Assembly: GCF_030124375.1 (NCBI RefSeq) | Contig: NZ_JASKLS010000019.1 | Location: forward strand, 1-47,115 | Length of the DNA stretch: 47,115 nucleotides | From: Sinorhizobium sp. 6-70 | GTDB lineage: Bacteria; Pseudomonadota; Alphaproteobacteria; Rhizobiales; Rhizobiaceae | Direction: 5' to 3' | Shown: piece after piece, positions 1 through 9,143 of the stretch | Layout: each line of letters starts with the position of its first letter | How positions within the stretch are numbered: position 1 is the first letter of the stretch | The notes under the pieces: model-generated | The model's input: only the letters and a program-made list of their open reading frames with translations | Told to the model about the DNA's origin: nothing | Databases searched by the model: none | Position numbers and translations under genes: made by a program

Positions 1-1
1 G

Positions 2-154
2 TCATCCTTCAACCTTCCGGTAGACACGGTCATGATCAACGGTCAGGTCGTCATGCGCGATGGACAACTAACGCGGGTCGATCAAGATGAGATTCTGCAT
101 GACGCGCTAACGCAACGGCGCCGGGCCTTAGAGCGAGTTGCGGCAAATGGCTAG
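2..154 (+). CDS. Amidohydrolase C-terminus (partial)
   Basis: The open frame enters from the left edge and stops at 152-154. Its roughly 50 residues contain a V-D-T-V-M-I-N-G-Q-V-V-M-R-D-G segment, the beta-rich end typical of cytosine-deaminase/SAH-deaminase-type amidohydrolases (N-terminal strands and the C-terminus form a small composite domain there). The catalytic barrel lies outside the window, so substrate cannot be judged. Family assignment rests on this short tail only and is tentative. It is not continuous with the amidohydrolase at 21950-23175. Confidence 0.5.
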   Translation, partial: SSFNLPVDTVMINGQVVMRDGQLTRVDQDEILHDALTQRRRALERVAANG

Positions 155-331
155 ACGGCCGCACGCCTTTCGATTCGGAATAGTCGGCGTTCGGTTCCTG
201 GTGGTTGCTGCTGCAATTCACCTGGCCCCAACAGCGCCTCGCTCCTTTCTGAAGATTGATGTTCGCGGCAAGCCTGTCTCGTACCTGATAACCTGACTCA
301 TGCCGCATCCGCCCTCACTAACAAAGATTGT

Positions 332-1714
332 ATGATGACTCTTACAATGCAAGTCGCGCAAATGGTGGCTGATGCTTCCTATGAAGACTTAGCCCCCGAA
401 ATCATAGAAAAAGTCAAACTGCTCATCCTGGATCAGCTTGGGTGCATGATTGCGGGATCCGTGCACCGGGAGTCCCTCCGGCTTGCATCCTACCTGGAAG
501 AGATCGACCCCGGGGGCGAGGCGACTGTATTTGGGGCATGCAAGCGCATGACGCCGCCGAATGCCGCTCATGCAAACGCCCAAGCCGGCACAATGCTGAG
601 CCTCGATGATTCCTACATTCGTTATGGTCATCCCGGGAATTCGCTTCTGCCTGCCGCCTTTGCGGTGGCAGAATTGCTAAACGCCAGTGGTCCCGAACTG
701 ATACTATCAGCTATGTGCGGCTATGAGATGTCGATGCGCCTCGGTCTAGCAATCTCCGCGAGCGTTGAACGCGATCAGAAAGTCAAGGGTTACTCATCCT
801 GGCAGGTATTCGGCGCGACAAGCGCAACCGCGAAGCTCCGCCGGTTGTCTGCGGAAGAGATAGCAGGCGCATACGGGCTGACGGCGATGCATGCGCCGCC
901 ACCCTATCTTCGCAAGTTGCCGCTAAACTGGCTTAAGAACAATTATGGCTGGGCGAACAAAGCCGGCATAACGTCAGTTGACCTTACCATAGCGGGATAT
1001 GAAGGCAATCGTGAGATATTTGATGGTGAATTTGGCTATTGGATAATAGCCGGCTCTGATCAGTTTGATCCAGATGTTCTAGTGACGCCTTTCGCCGAAA
1101 GGTCCATCGTAAAGGAAATAGGGTTTAAACCCTACAGCGGTTGTCGTTGGTCCCATACGCCGATCGACTGCATCCGCAACCTGATCAAAAGTTATTTCGT
1201 AACGCATGAGGGCATTGACAGGATCACGATCGAAACGGCTCATGAGTTCGTGCGAGACTTAAACTCAGATGTATGGCCGGACACAGTCCTCGACGCCCTT
1301 TTGAACATACCCTATCTCGTAGCCCTCGAGTTGCATGGCAAGTCCTCAGCCCTAGGATTATCGGACCAGGACTTGAAACGCGAGGATATAGCTAAGACCG
1401 TCGAAAAAATAACAATGACCGTCTTGCCCGGCGCCCAAGAAAGATTCTTTAAATGTGGTATGGTGCCGGTCCGGGTCACTTTACACACGAAGGATGGCCG
1501 GGTGCTTAATGAATACGCCGAATATCCAAAAGGTCATCCTAACGGGCCACCGTTCGCTCGCAAAGACGTAGTAGCGAAGTTCCTCGGGCTTACCACGCCG
1601 GTCATCAGACGTACTCGGGCGGAACGATTGTGCAATGGCATCCTTGATTTGGAACGCCATACAGTCAAAGACGTTATGCGCATCGCGTATGGCGATCCTG
1701 AGGCATCAACTTGA
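332..1714 (+). CDS. MmgE/PrpD family protein
   Basis: The 460-residue product has the length and overall pattern of MmgE/PrpD proteins (2-methylcitrate dehydratase PrpD, cis-aconitate decarboxylase and relatives). Visible family features are the N-terminal helical stretch with L-D-x-L-G-C-M-I-A-G near residue 35, the H-A-N-A-Q segment near residue 80, and a C-terminal domain with the K-P-Y-S-G-C-R-W segment near residue 270. Members act on small tricarboxylates, but many rhizobial paralogues have no assigned substrate. Two adjacent ATGs (332 and 335) can serve as start and neither has a clear Shine-Dalgarno sequence. It follows the amidohydrolase tail by 177 bp on the same strand and has no obvious partner downstream. 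The family call is secure; the reaction is unknown. Confidence 0.82.
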   Translation: MMTLTMQVAQMVADASYEDLAPEIIEKVKLLILDQLGCMIAGSVHRESLRLASYLEEIDPGGEATVFGACKRMTPPNAAHANAQAGTMLSLDDSYIRYGHPGNSLLPAAFAVAELLNASGPELILSAMCGYEMSMRLGLAISASVERDQKVKGYSSWQVFGATSATAKLRRLSAEEIAGAYGLTAMHAPPPYLRKLPLNWLKNNYGWANKAGITSVDLTIAGYEGNREIFDGEFGYWIIAGSDQFDPDVLVTPFAERSIVKEIGFKPYSGCRWSHTPIDCIRNLIKSYFVTHEGIDRITIETAHEFVRDLNSDVWPDTVLDALLNIPYLVALELHGKSSALGLSDQDLKREDIAKTVEKITMTVLPGAQERFFKCGMVPVRVTLHTKDGRVLNEYAEYPKGHPNGPPFARKDVVAKFLGLTTPVIRRTRAERLCNGILDLERHTVKDVMRIAYGDPEAST

Positions 1715-2280
1715 TGGGACCCTCCGAACATCGCCCCTCGAGTTGATCGCAGAAAGGTGCACCCGTAACACCGCTACTGGGATGGACCGACTGGACGCTC
1801 GATTTACTCTCCTTTTTGCCTGAGCGAGTAGCGATGACTTGGGAAGCTGGACACCTCGAAAAACCTCGCAATCCGGACCGCATTTCGATTCACTTCGCCT
1901 GGTGGTTTGCTCGGAGGCGCTGGATGCGGGGACAGGCGGGGTTCTGGGGCATTGAAGCGTTGTGTGCGGCTGAGCGAGGCGGACGAACCACTGGTGAAGC
2001 TGAACGCGGTGGTGCCTTGAGGTGTTTCGCGGGTCGCGGATGCGCACCGATGGCGCCAAAGGCGGACGCCGCCTTTGATGCGGTTATAATTGTTCAAGAT
2101 TATGGTGCTGCAGGCGCTTGTGTGGATGGCAGCCGTTTCGCAAGGAACGCTGCAACTGGTTTCCGTAACGCCGATCTGCTCTGCGGTTCTCGCCTTCCTG
2201 TTCCCCGACGTACCGGCCTTCAGGTGCGCTGTTGAATGACATGCAGGTGCCGTCGCCGGATTCCGGTAATCCTCCTTTCG
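1715..2280. other. No recognisable gene
   Basis: Open frames on both strands here are short, overlap one another and show no family motif. The segment separates the MmgE/PrpD gene from IS110 debris and is best read as decayed or non-coding DNA. Confidence 0.4.
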
Positions 2281-2600
2281 TCAGCATGGCCCAGATGCCA
2301 CGCGCAATCTTGTGCCCAGCGCTGTCGCCACCAGCATGCGCGGCTTCTTCGCGATCCGCGAGCGAGCCACGAGCCTTCGGACGCTCGTTTCGGGGGATCC
2401 CAATTGCACTAAGACCATGGCGCCGAGGATGAGCATCCGCCGAATGTCGCGCTGACCCATCTTCGAGACCTGCCCTAGTTTCGGCTTGCCACCGGTCGAT
2501 TTCTGCAGTGGCACGAGTCAGCCATCGCCAATCCGCAGATGCCTGGCAACCTTAATGAGCCGTACGGAAAGTTTTGCGCCGACCTCAGCACACAAAATGA
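2281..2600 (-). mobile_element. IS110-family transposase C-terminal remnant
   Basis: Read on the minus strand, the segment encodes L-Q-K-S-T-G-G-K-P-K-L-G-Q-V-S-K-M-G-Q-R-D-I-R-R-M-L, the hallmark of the Transposase_20 (IS116/IS110/IS902) C-terminal domain. The upstream part of the same domain, with R-L-P-G-I-C-G-L-A-M-A-D, is in another frame, so the copy is frameshifted and truncated. No N-terminal DEDD part adjoins it. A related N-terminal remnant lies far away at about 23640-24060. Confidence 0.7.
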
Positions 2601-2767
2601 CAGCTGTTCTGACGTCCTGGTCGGAGTGATCGGCTCCTGTACACAAAGTGCAGTTTTAAACGCCATTTATTGCTTCTTTCTGGTGTCTCGGCACCTGTAA
2701 GCGGCGTTCGAGCCGCAAGACTTGCCCTGGGCACGACGATGTGGTGAATGGCACCACCTTTCGCTAT

Positions 2768-3472
2768 TTAGCCGTCCGGCACGCCGAGCGAGTAGCCGGC
2801 GGACCTGACGGTACGAATGACGCTGCCGGGCGAGGCCGTCTTCAGCGCCTTTCTGATCCGGCTGATATGGACGTCGACGGTGCGTGCTCCAATATGAATA
2901 TTATCCGGCCAAGCCGCGTCGATCAGCTCGTCTCGGCTGAAGACCTTGCCAGGAGCCTCAAGCAAATGCCGCAGCAGGTTGAACTCGATCGGGCCGAGAT
3001 GGATGTCGTGGCCGTTCCCGCGAACTCGGTGGGCATCGGGCTTCATCTCAAGGCCGCCGCAGCAGAGCCAACTGCCGTTTTCGATCCCGTTTGAACCAGG
3101 CTTCGGCAGCCCCAGCTTCGTCCGTAGACAGTCAATCAGCTTGGCCGGCGCGATCGGCCGCACAAAACTCTCGTCAATGCCGGCCTTCAAGAGATCAAGG
3201 TGTTGGTTCTCGGCGCCGGGCGCGATCAGGGCAATAACGGGCACGCCTCCTGTCCGAGGCTCCCCCTTGAGCCGGGCACAGAGTGTGGCCCCTGACGCGC
3301 TTGCTGGTCCGCAGTCCAGCACTACCGCCTGGAGCTGCCTTTTATCGGCCAATGCAAGTGCTTCCTCCACGCCACCTACCGGCTCACTTGTGAAGCCGTC
3401 CACCCCCAGAATGTGGCTGAGGAACAGATACAACTCCGCATCTTGCGAACAGATCAGGACCAGTGGCTTCAT
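2768..3472 (-). CDS. OmpR/PhoB-type response regulator with atypical receiver
   Basis: The 234-residue protein has an N-terminal receiver-like domain (1-120) and a winged-helix DNA-binding domain (about 140-232). The output domain carries the PhoB signature G-P-I-E-F-N-L-L, then R-T-V-D-V-H-I-S-R-I-R-K-A-L and I-R-T-V-R-S-A-G-Y. The receiver keeps the aspartate at position 53 (V-V-L-D-C-G), but the usual acidic pair near the N-terminus is replaced by L-I-C-S-Q-D, and the K-P motif reads R-P. It may therefore respond poorly or not at all to phosphorylation. Rhizobial type III regulator TtsI belongs to the same class, and a tts-box-like site lies at 26259. Whether this gene is ttsI cannot be decided here. 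It lies 107 bp downstream of the nif operon on the same strand. Confidence 0.85.
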   Translation of the reverse strand: MKPLVLICSQDAELYLFLSHILGVDGFTSEPVGGVEEALALADKRQLQAVVLDCGPASASGATLCARLKGEPRTGGVPVIALIAPGAENQHLDLLKAGIDESFVRPIAPAKLIDCLRTKLGLPKPGSNGIENGSWLCCGGLEMKPDAHRVRGNGHDIHLGPIEFNLLRHLLEAPGKVFSRDELIDAAWPDNIHIGARTVDVHISRIRKALKTASPGSVIRTVRSAGYSLGVPDG

Positions 3473-3579
3473 CAGCGCTACCCCCGAGAACCAAATCGGC
3501 CTCGACCGCCTCGGTGAGTGGGCTGGTCATCACATGCCCTCAAGACCTGACATGATCCCCTGGTTCGAAAACCGGTCCG

Positions 3580-4068
3580 TCACGCGCGTACCACGTCGGG
3601 ATAGGTTTCAATGATCGCGACCGCATCATCGACCAGTTTCGCACCTGCCTCAGCGAGTTTGCGAAGCGTGTCAAAGCCGAACCGATGGACGTCGCGAAGA
3701 GTCTTCGACAGAACGACCAACCGCCCCGTCGTGAGGAGTACGCGGCCGAAGCCCTCATGGCTCATCATCATGGTCGACGATACCACCAGACCGGAGCGCT
3801 GCTCGATCACAAGCCCGACGCACGTGTAGAAAATCTGGAGCCTCCACAGCACGTCCGGGTCGGGATCGCCGATGATCGGGATCTCACGGCGCTTCTCCTT
3901 CGTGACGATGAAGTCGGCGAGCAGGTCGGCGTCGGATTTGTCTTCCCACATTCCATAGGTGTCCTGGGCGCGGATCTGCCGCATGAGGCACTTGAGGAAA
4001 GGCGTGGCAAGGGCCGTCTCGTCCGCGTCGACAGCAGGACCATCCGCAGTAGCTTTCGGTCTTTTCAT
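3580..4068 (-). CDS. NifX-associated protein (DUF269)
   Basis: The 162-residue acidic protein matches the NifX-associated nitrogen fixation family (DUF269/Pfam NifX-associated) in length, sequence pattern (F-L-K-C-L-x-R-Q-I-R-A-Q-D-x-Y-G near residue 25, then a long helical C-terminal half) and position directly after nifX. The family is found almost only in nif clusters and is thought to assist FeMo-cofactor assembly or trafficking; its biochemical role is not settled. The start lies 3 bp beyond the nifX stop, so the two are almost certainly co-translated. It is the last nif gene in the run. Confidence 0.9.
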   Translation of the reverse strand: MKRPKATADGPAVDADETALATPFLKCLMRQIRAQDTYGMWEDKSDADLLADFIVTKEKRREIPIIGDPDPDVLWRLQIFYTCVGLVIEQRSGLVVSSTMMMSHEGFGRVLLTTGRLVVLSKTLRDVHRFGFDTLRKLAEAGAKLVDDAVAIIETYPDVVRA

Positions 4069-4071
4069 CGT

Positions 4072-4566
4072 TCAGTCCTCATCCTCGAACGGTTTCTTTT
4101 CGGTGGCGCCTGCCTCCATTACCGCCTTGCGCAACCAAGGCGGAGGAGCAGTCCTGAGCATCGCCTGGGTTCGCGACAGCACGTCTTCGATAGATTGAGG
4201 GCTCGGCACTTTGATCGGATGGATTTTCGCCGAAATAACCTTGGCTGCCGAAGGACCGCCGATCGCCAGACAAAATAGCAAGTGACAGCCCTTCAACGCC
4301 TCCACTTTCGGACTAATCCGGTCATCGCCTTCAGATCGATGCTTCCCGCTTTCGTCGGAAACATCTTCAAAGGCGACGGCTTCCACGAAATTCCAGTCAT
4401 CGGACGTCACGTCATAGACTGCAAACAGTTTGGCCGACCCGAAATGCGCGTTGAGGCATTCCATGTCTTGCGTCGCAATTGCCACGCGCAATGCACCGGA
4501 TTGCTGTCCCGGCGTCAATGCGTGGACCTTGTTGGCGGCGAGCGAAAGGCGACGATTGGAAGTCAT
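4072..4566 (-). CDS. nifX: Nitrogenase cofactor-binding protein NifX
   Basis: The 164-residue NifX binds the NifB cofactor and FeMo-co precursors and passes them on during cofactor synthesis. It has the NifX/NafY/dinitrogenase iron-molybdenum-cofactor-binding fold: R-V-A-I-A-T near residue 28, N-A-H-F-G-S-A-K-L-F-A-V-Y near 40, and the C-terminal L-L-F-C-L-A-I-G-G-P-S-A-A-K-V segment near 100. The frame is open further upstream, but the ATG at 4566 begins the family-like sequence and lies 10 bp after the nifN stop. The longer version would overlap nifN by 71 bp. Confidence 0.93.
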   Translation of the reverse strand: MTSNRRLSLAANKVHALTPGQQSGALRVAIATQDMECLNAHFGSAKLFAVYDVTSDDWNFVEAVAFEDVSDESGKHRSEGDDRISPKVEALKGCHLLFCLAIGGPSAAKVISAKIHPIKVPSPQSIEDVLSRTQAMLRTAPPPWLRKAVMEAGATEKKPFEDED

Positions 4567-4576
4567 CTGGCGTTTC

Positions 4577-5917
4577 TCATTTACGGAATGGATCGAGTGA
4601 CTCGGGCGTCGGCGCGTGCCGGTTGGCCTGGACGATGTTCGCAACATCGAAGATCAGATCGCGCGTCCCTTGATAGAGGATCGTCAGCTTGTGCTGGCTG
4701 CCGAGTCGGTCGAAGATCGGGAAGCCAACGCGCATGAGCGGAATGCCAAGACGCTCGGCCGCCTGGCGTCCATGCGAATGTGTGACGAGCAAATCAGCGC
4801 CCGCGGCAAGACCTTCGAGATCGCCAAGATCACCGACGTGGACCTGTTCGGCCGGCACTTTCTTAAGAATGTGCGAGGTGGCGGTCGTGGTGACGGCCGC
4901 AATGATATCGGCGCCCATACCGGTGAAGAACGTCGCGAGTTGGTAAAGTTGGTCCGGCTCAGCGGCAATGGCAATCTTTTTGCCGCCAAAATGAAAGTGT
5001 CCGTCGAGCAAGGCGTCCTGAAGCTGTGCGCGGCGACGGCGGATTATCGCTGGCGACGGCGCACCAGAGATTGAAGAAAGCAGCGAGACGAAACGGTCTG
5101 TGTCTTTCAATCCTGTAAGGGAATGAAAAAGGGCATAAGGGACTCCGGTCAGTTTTTGCAGCACCTCCGCCGGAGGGCGCATATGCTCCCCGATTGCGAT
5201 GCATTGCACGGCCGTGCCAAGCTTCTGGATGTCTTTGACGGTGGTGCCGCCATAGGTGGTCGGCACCCAACGGTCGTCTGGCACCGTACCGTCGAGCGAG
5301 CCAGAGAGGTCAGGCAGGATCACTGGCTTGAGACCGAAGCTTTCCACCGTCTCGCGCAAATGTTCGATGTCAGCCACCGTGAGGTTCCAGCCTGACAAGA
5401 TCGCAATCTTCTTCGACTGCCGAACCCGCTCACCACGCAGCGTAATCCTTTGGATCAGGGCAGTGACAGCCTGGGCCCAGCCCTCCTCGATGGCACCGTG
5501 GAAATCCGGCGTGTTGGCCAGAACGACCTCCGTGCCCGCGAGCTCTTTGGCGTGCATCATCTTGATGTTCGCCAAATCCCTTGCGAAATCTTCGCCACGG
5601 GTTTCAACCAGCGCGGTGGTACAGACCCCGATCAGTTTCGGGTTCGTGCGGGTCTTTAGATTGAGGAGCGCCTCTTCCAGATGGTCCATGCCGCCGAGGA
5701 TCGTCGCCATCTCGTCCATCGCCGTTGTCTGCAAGGGGACGGCTTCCTTGAAGTGCCGCACGAGAAGGACAAGCGCAAAGCTGGTGCAGCCCTGGCTGCC
5801 ATGGAACAGCGGGATTGCACCATCGATCCCAAGGAAGGCGAGCGCTGCACCCAGCGGCTGCGAGGACTTCAGCGGATTGACCGCCGCCCATTTGGTTTGG
5901 GGAAGAATGCGGGTCAT
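4577..5917 (-). CDS. nifN: Nitrogenase cofactor scaffold NifN
   Basis: NifN pairs with NifE to form the NifEN scaffold where the FeMo-co precursor matures. The 446-residue protein aligns with the beta-type subunit family. N-terminal P-L-K-S-S-Q-P-L-G-A and H-G-S-Q-G-C-T-S-F supply two cluster ligands, while the third position reads C-T-T-A-L-V-E-T-R-G-E-D, as expected for NifN rather than NifK. The ATG overlaps the nifE stop by 4 bp (ATGA), indicating translational coupling. Confidence 0.96.
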   Translation of the reverse strand: MTRILPQTKWAAVNPLKSSQPLGAALAFLGIDGAIPLFHGSQGCTSFALVLLVRHFKEAVPLQTTAMDEMATILGGMDHLEEALLNLKTRTNPKLIGVCTTALVETRGEDFARDLANIKMMHAKELAGTEVVLANTPDFHGAIEEGWAQAVTALIQRITLRGERVRQSKKIAILSGWNLTVADIEHLRETVESFGLKPVILPDLSGSLDGTVPDDRWVPTTYGGTTVKDIQKLGTAVQCIAIGEHMRPPAEVLQKLTGVPYALFHSLTGLKDTDRFVSLLSSISGAPSPAIIRRRRAQLQDALLDGHFHFGGKKIAIAAEPDQLYQLATFFTGMGADIIAAVTTTATSHILKKVPAEQVHVGDLGDLEGLAAGADLLVTHSHGRQAAERLGIPLMRVGFPIFDRLGSQHKLTILYQGTRDLIFDVANIVQANRHAPTPESLDPFRK

Positions 5918-7416
5918 CGGCTTTCCTCAACGTATGCCGAGACCGCCGGCAGTTGCGCTACTACTTTTTTGAAGGCGTGGACGGTCTCGGTTTTGCTGTG
6001 CGTACCCGGTAGTTCTTCTTCTACAGCAGGTTGGTATTCCCACGGTGCAGGCTCCCGCACCTGGCGCCAGATCGGGTTGTAAATGGCAAGGTCGATCTGG
6101 CGTACGAGTTCCACCATGCCGGCATACCCGGCATAGGGATGGTGACGTTCCTGGTTGATATCGAGCCAGGGTGTCTTGGCTTTCAGCGCGATGAATTGCG
6201 TGCGCCCGCCAGACAGCATGATGTCGGCCTTGTCTTCAGAGAGCACGGCGTAAAGATCGCGGGGCGCCATCGTCTCGAACATATGGTTCTCGTCCTTGAG
6301 GATCCGCTTGATGCGTTCCTTGTCTTCGGCCGTCGATTTCTTGACTGAGGTGCCGACGATCTCGATGCCGATCTCCATCAGCGCATGGACAACCGACCAG
6401 GACTTCACCCCGCCGGTGTTGAGCAGTACGCGCTTGCCTTCAAGCCTCGGCCGGTATGCTTCAAGCTTCTTCCACGCAATCGCCTCCTCCTCCGCGATCA
6501 GTGTCTCCGTGCGCTCAAGGAGCTCCGGACCGGCGCCCTTCTTCACAAGCAACCCGGCGATCTGCCGAAGTGCTTCCGAGGTGTCGCTGATGCCGTAGAA
6601 GGAGCCCTCGAAAAACGGGATGTCCCAGCGCTCCTCCATCTTGCGGGCGAGATTTATCAGCGCGGTCGAGCACACCATCATGGCCGCCCGCGCACGGTGC
6701 GCCGAAGCGACGTCGAGGTAGCGCGCGTCGCCCGGAATGCAGGCGCGCACCCGGATGCCGAGTCGGTCAAGGAGCGGCTTCACCAGCCAGAACTCGCCGG
6801 AAAGATTGAATTCGCCAAGGATATTGATGTCGTAAGGGCTGACATCGTCGGGCTCAACCGTGCCGATGACATGATCGAGCAACGCCTCGCCGGCAAGTTT
6901 GTTGCCGAGGTTCTTGGAACCGACGAAGCCCGGCGTGTTGACCGGCACCACCGGCAAGCCGAACTTTTCCGAAGCGCGCTTGCAGACCGCCTCGATGTCG
7001 TCGCCGATCAGCGCCGTCACGCAGGTCGAATAGACGAAGATCGCCGGCGGCGCATAGGTCTCCTTGATCTCGCGGATCGCTTTGAAAAGCTTCCGCTCCC
7101 CCTGCCCCATCACCACGTCGAGTTCGGTCAGGTCTGTCGTGAAGCTTGTGCGCCATAGCGTTGGCCCCGACGAAGCCGCGCCGCGATTGTCCCAGGAATT
7201 ACCCTCGCAGGCGATCGGTGCATGGATCAAGTGCGCGACGTCGGTGATCGGCTGCAGCACGATCTTGGCCCCGTCGAAAGCGCAGCCGCCGGCGGCCGCC
7301 CCGGGAGTCAGCGGCTTCGAACATCCCTTCTGGCGCGCCTTTGCATCCTTGCCGCGGTTCTTCTCGCATGCGGGCTCGTCGAACACATCCTGGATTTTGG
7401 CAGTGAGCGGGGGCAT
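5914..7416 (-). CDS. nifE: Nitrogenase cofactor scaffold NifE
   Basis: NifE is the alpha-type subunit of the NifEN scaffold for FeMo-cofactor maturation. The ligand segments are present: G-G-C-A-F-D-G-A-K near residue 45, P-I-A-C-E-G-N-S-W-D-N-R-G near 67 and Y-S-T-C-V-T-A-L-I-G-D-D near 130. I prefer the ATG at 7416 because the sequence from there (M-P-P-L-T-A-K-I-Q-D-V-F-D-E-P) resembles the usual NifE start and is preceded by GGAG at suitable spacing. The frame is also open to an ATG at 7494, which would add 26 residues and overlap nifK by 17 bp. Confidence 0.95.
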   Translation of the reverse strand: MPPLTAKIQDVFDEPACEKNRGKDAKARQKGCSKPLTPGAAAGGCAFDGAKIVLQPITDVAHLIHAPIACEGNSWDNRGAASSGPTLWRTSFTTDLTELDVVMGQGERKLFKAIREIKETYAPPAIFVYSTCVTALIGDDIEAVCKRASEKFGLPVVPVNTPGFVGSKNLGNKLAGEALLDHVIGTVEPDDVSPYDINILGEFNLSGEFWLVKPLLDRLGIRVRACIPGDARYLDVASAHRARAAMMVCSTALINLARKMEERWDIPFFEGSFYGISDTSEALRQIAGLLVKKGAGPELLERTETLIAEEEAIAWKKLEAYRPRLEGKRVLLNTGGVKSWSVVHALMEIGIEIVGTSVKKSTAEDKERIKRILKDENHMFETMAPRDLYAVLSEDKADIMLSGGRTQFIALKAKTPWLDINQERHHPYAGYAGMVELVRQIDLAIYNPIWRQVREPAPWEYQPAVEEELPGTHSKTETVHAFKKVVAQLPAVSAYVEESR

Positions 7417-7477
7417 CGCGCCGGACTCCAAGTCCACCGGAAAATGGCTGGCCTTTGGCGAAGGCCAACCGTCGTTC

Positions 7478-9019
7478 TTAGCGTGTGAGGTCATACGAAT
7501 AATCCGTCACACCTACCTTGATCGTTTCGCGATCGAGCTTGTCGAAGATCTTGTCGAGGATCGTCGTTAAGACGCGCAAGCCCCCTTGGTAGCCCATGAG
7601 CGGGAACCGATGATGATGGTGCCGGTCGAAGATCGGAAACATCAGCCGGATCAGTGGCGTGTCGGTGTCGCGCTCCAGATACTTCCCATAGGAATTGCCG
7701 ATCAGCAGGTCCACCGGCTCGGTGAAGAGCAGCGAACGCATCGCCCAGAGGTCCTTGCCTGCCCAGACCTGGCCGTCCTTACCGAAGGGCGAGGATTGAA
7801 GCAGTTCCTTCATCTCGGCTTCCCAGGCAGGTGTCCCATTGGTGGCGAGGCAGTGGATCGGCTCGCCGCCGGTCTCCATCACGAACCGGGCCACGGCGTA
7901 GACGAAGTCAGGATCGCCGTAGATTGCGTATTTCTTGCCATGCAGCCAGGCCTGGCTGTCCGCCATGGCGTCGACAAGTCGGCCGCGCTCCATCCCGATT
8001 GCCGTTGGGATATCCTTGCCGGAAATCTCCGAGACCTTCATCAGGAATTCGTCGGTCGCCTGAACACCAAGCGGATAATGGAACGAGGCCGTCGCCTGCC
8101 CGACCTCGTTGCAGTATTCCAGCGTCTTGCGAGTGTTGTAGTGCTGCAGCGACAGTGTCGCTTCGGCATGAAGTGCTGCCTTCACGTCCTTGAGCATCGT
8201 GCCGCCGTCATACATGCGATACATGCCGTCCGACGGCGTGTCGAACTGGTCGGAAGCATCCTGGATGAAGGTATAGGACACGCCCATCAAGTCGAGCAGG
8301 CGCTTGAGCTCGCGGTTGTTGCCGACGCAGAAGCCGTCGAATCCCGGAATGATGTTGATCGTTCCAGCGGTTTCCTTGCGCTCCTGGCCCTTCCAGAAGT
8401 GCTCCAGGACGCCCTTGACCATGACGTCATAACCATCGACATGGCTGCCGACAAAGGCGGGCGTATGAGCGAAAGGAACATCAAAGTCGGCCGGGACTGA
8501 ACCTTCGTTCTTGGCGTTCTCGATGAAGCCGTGCAGGTCATCGCCGATGACCTCTGCCATACAGGTGGTCGAGACGGCAATCATCTTGGGGTCGTAGAGC
8601 GCGTAGGTGTTGGCGAGACCGTCGACCATGTTCTTCAGGCCGCCGAACACCGCCGCGTCCTCGGTCATCGAGGACGAAACCGCTGACGAGGGCTCCTTGA
8701 AGTGTCGCGACAGATGCGAACGGTAATAAGCAACGCAGCCCTGGCTGCCATGAACGAAGGACATCGTCCGCTCGAAGCCCGCGGCCGCGAAGACGGCGCC
8801 AAGCGGCTGGCAGGCTTTGGCCGGGTTCACGACAAGCGCTTCCCGGGCGAGGTTTTTGTCGCGGTACTCCCAGGTCTTGGTGTATTCGCGTTGATCGGTA
8901 ACGATCTGATCCGGATGCGGACATTCGAAATTCAGCTTCTTCTCGGCGAGCATCTTGCTGTATTCCGGCTCGCGGAACAGGGGAGCATGGTCGAGAACTT
9001 TTTCGGCCGACTGCGGCAT
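7478..9019 (-). CDS. nifK: Nitrogenase MoFe protein beta chain
   Basis: NifK forms the alpha2beta2 MoFe protein with NifD and ligates the P-cluster. The 513-residue product has the full set of motifs: N-P-A-K-A-C-Q-P-L-G-A near residue 67, H-G-S-Q-G-C-V-A-Y near 92 and S-T-T-C-M-A-E-V-I-G-D-D near 150. An AGAGGTG ribosome-binding site lies just before the start. The gap to nifD is 124 bp and contains inverted repeats. No frame damage is seen. Confidence 0.98.
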   Translation of the reverse strand: MPQSAEKVLDHAPLFREPEYSKMLAEKKLNFECPHPDQIVTDQREYTKTWEYRDKNLAREALVVNPAKACQPLGAVFAAAGFERTMSFVHGSQGCVAYYRSHLSRHFKEPSSAVSSSMTEDAAVFGGLKNMVDGLANTYALYDPKMIAVSTTCMAEVIGDDLHGFIENAKNEGSVPADFDVPFAHTPAFVGSHVDGYDVMVKGVLEHFWKGQERKETAGTINIIPGFDGFCVGNNRELKRLLDLMGVSYTFIQDASDQFDTPSDGMYRMYDGGTMLKDVKAALHAEATLSLQHYNTRKTLEYCNEVGQATASFHYPLGVQATDEFLMKVSEISGKDIPTAIGMERGRLVDAMADSQAWLHGKKYAIYGDPDFVYAVARFVMETGGEPIHCLATNGTPAWEAEMKELLQSSPFGKDGQVWAGKDLWAMRSLLFTEPVDLLIGNSYGKYLERDTDTPLIRLMFPIFDRHHHHRFPLMGYQGGLRVLTTILDKIFDKLDRETIKVGVTDYSYDLTR

Positions 9020-9085
9020 GGGTGGTCACCTCTTTTCATCTGGCGCGCCAGGCGGCGGCACAGGACGTCGAGACGTTTCAGGTTT

Positions 9086-9138
9086 CCCGCGGATCAAGGG
9101 TCGCGGGCGTTCGTCGGCCCCCCTGCTCCTGGGAGGCC
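9086..9138 (-). promoter_or_regulatory. Stem-loops in the nifD-nifK gap
   Basis: In RNA sense, two hairpins lie between nifD and nifK: one around 9116-9138 with an 8-bp arm containing one G-U pair, and one with 6-bp CCCGCG/CGCGGG arms at 9086-9091 and 9102-9107. A 12-bp perfect palindrome CTGGCGCGCCAG follows nearby, about 20 bp before nifK. They may affect processing or stability of the long nif message. No U-tract is present. Confidence 0.45.
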
Positions 9139-9143
9139 CGTTT

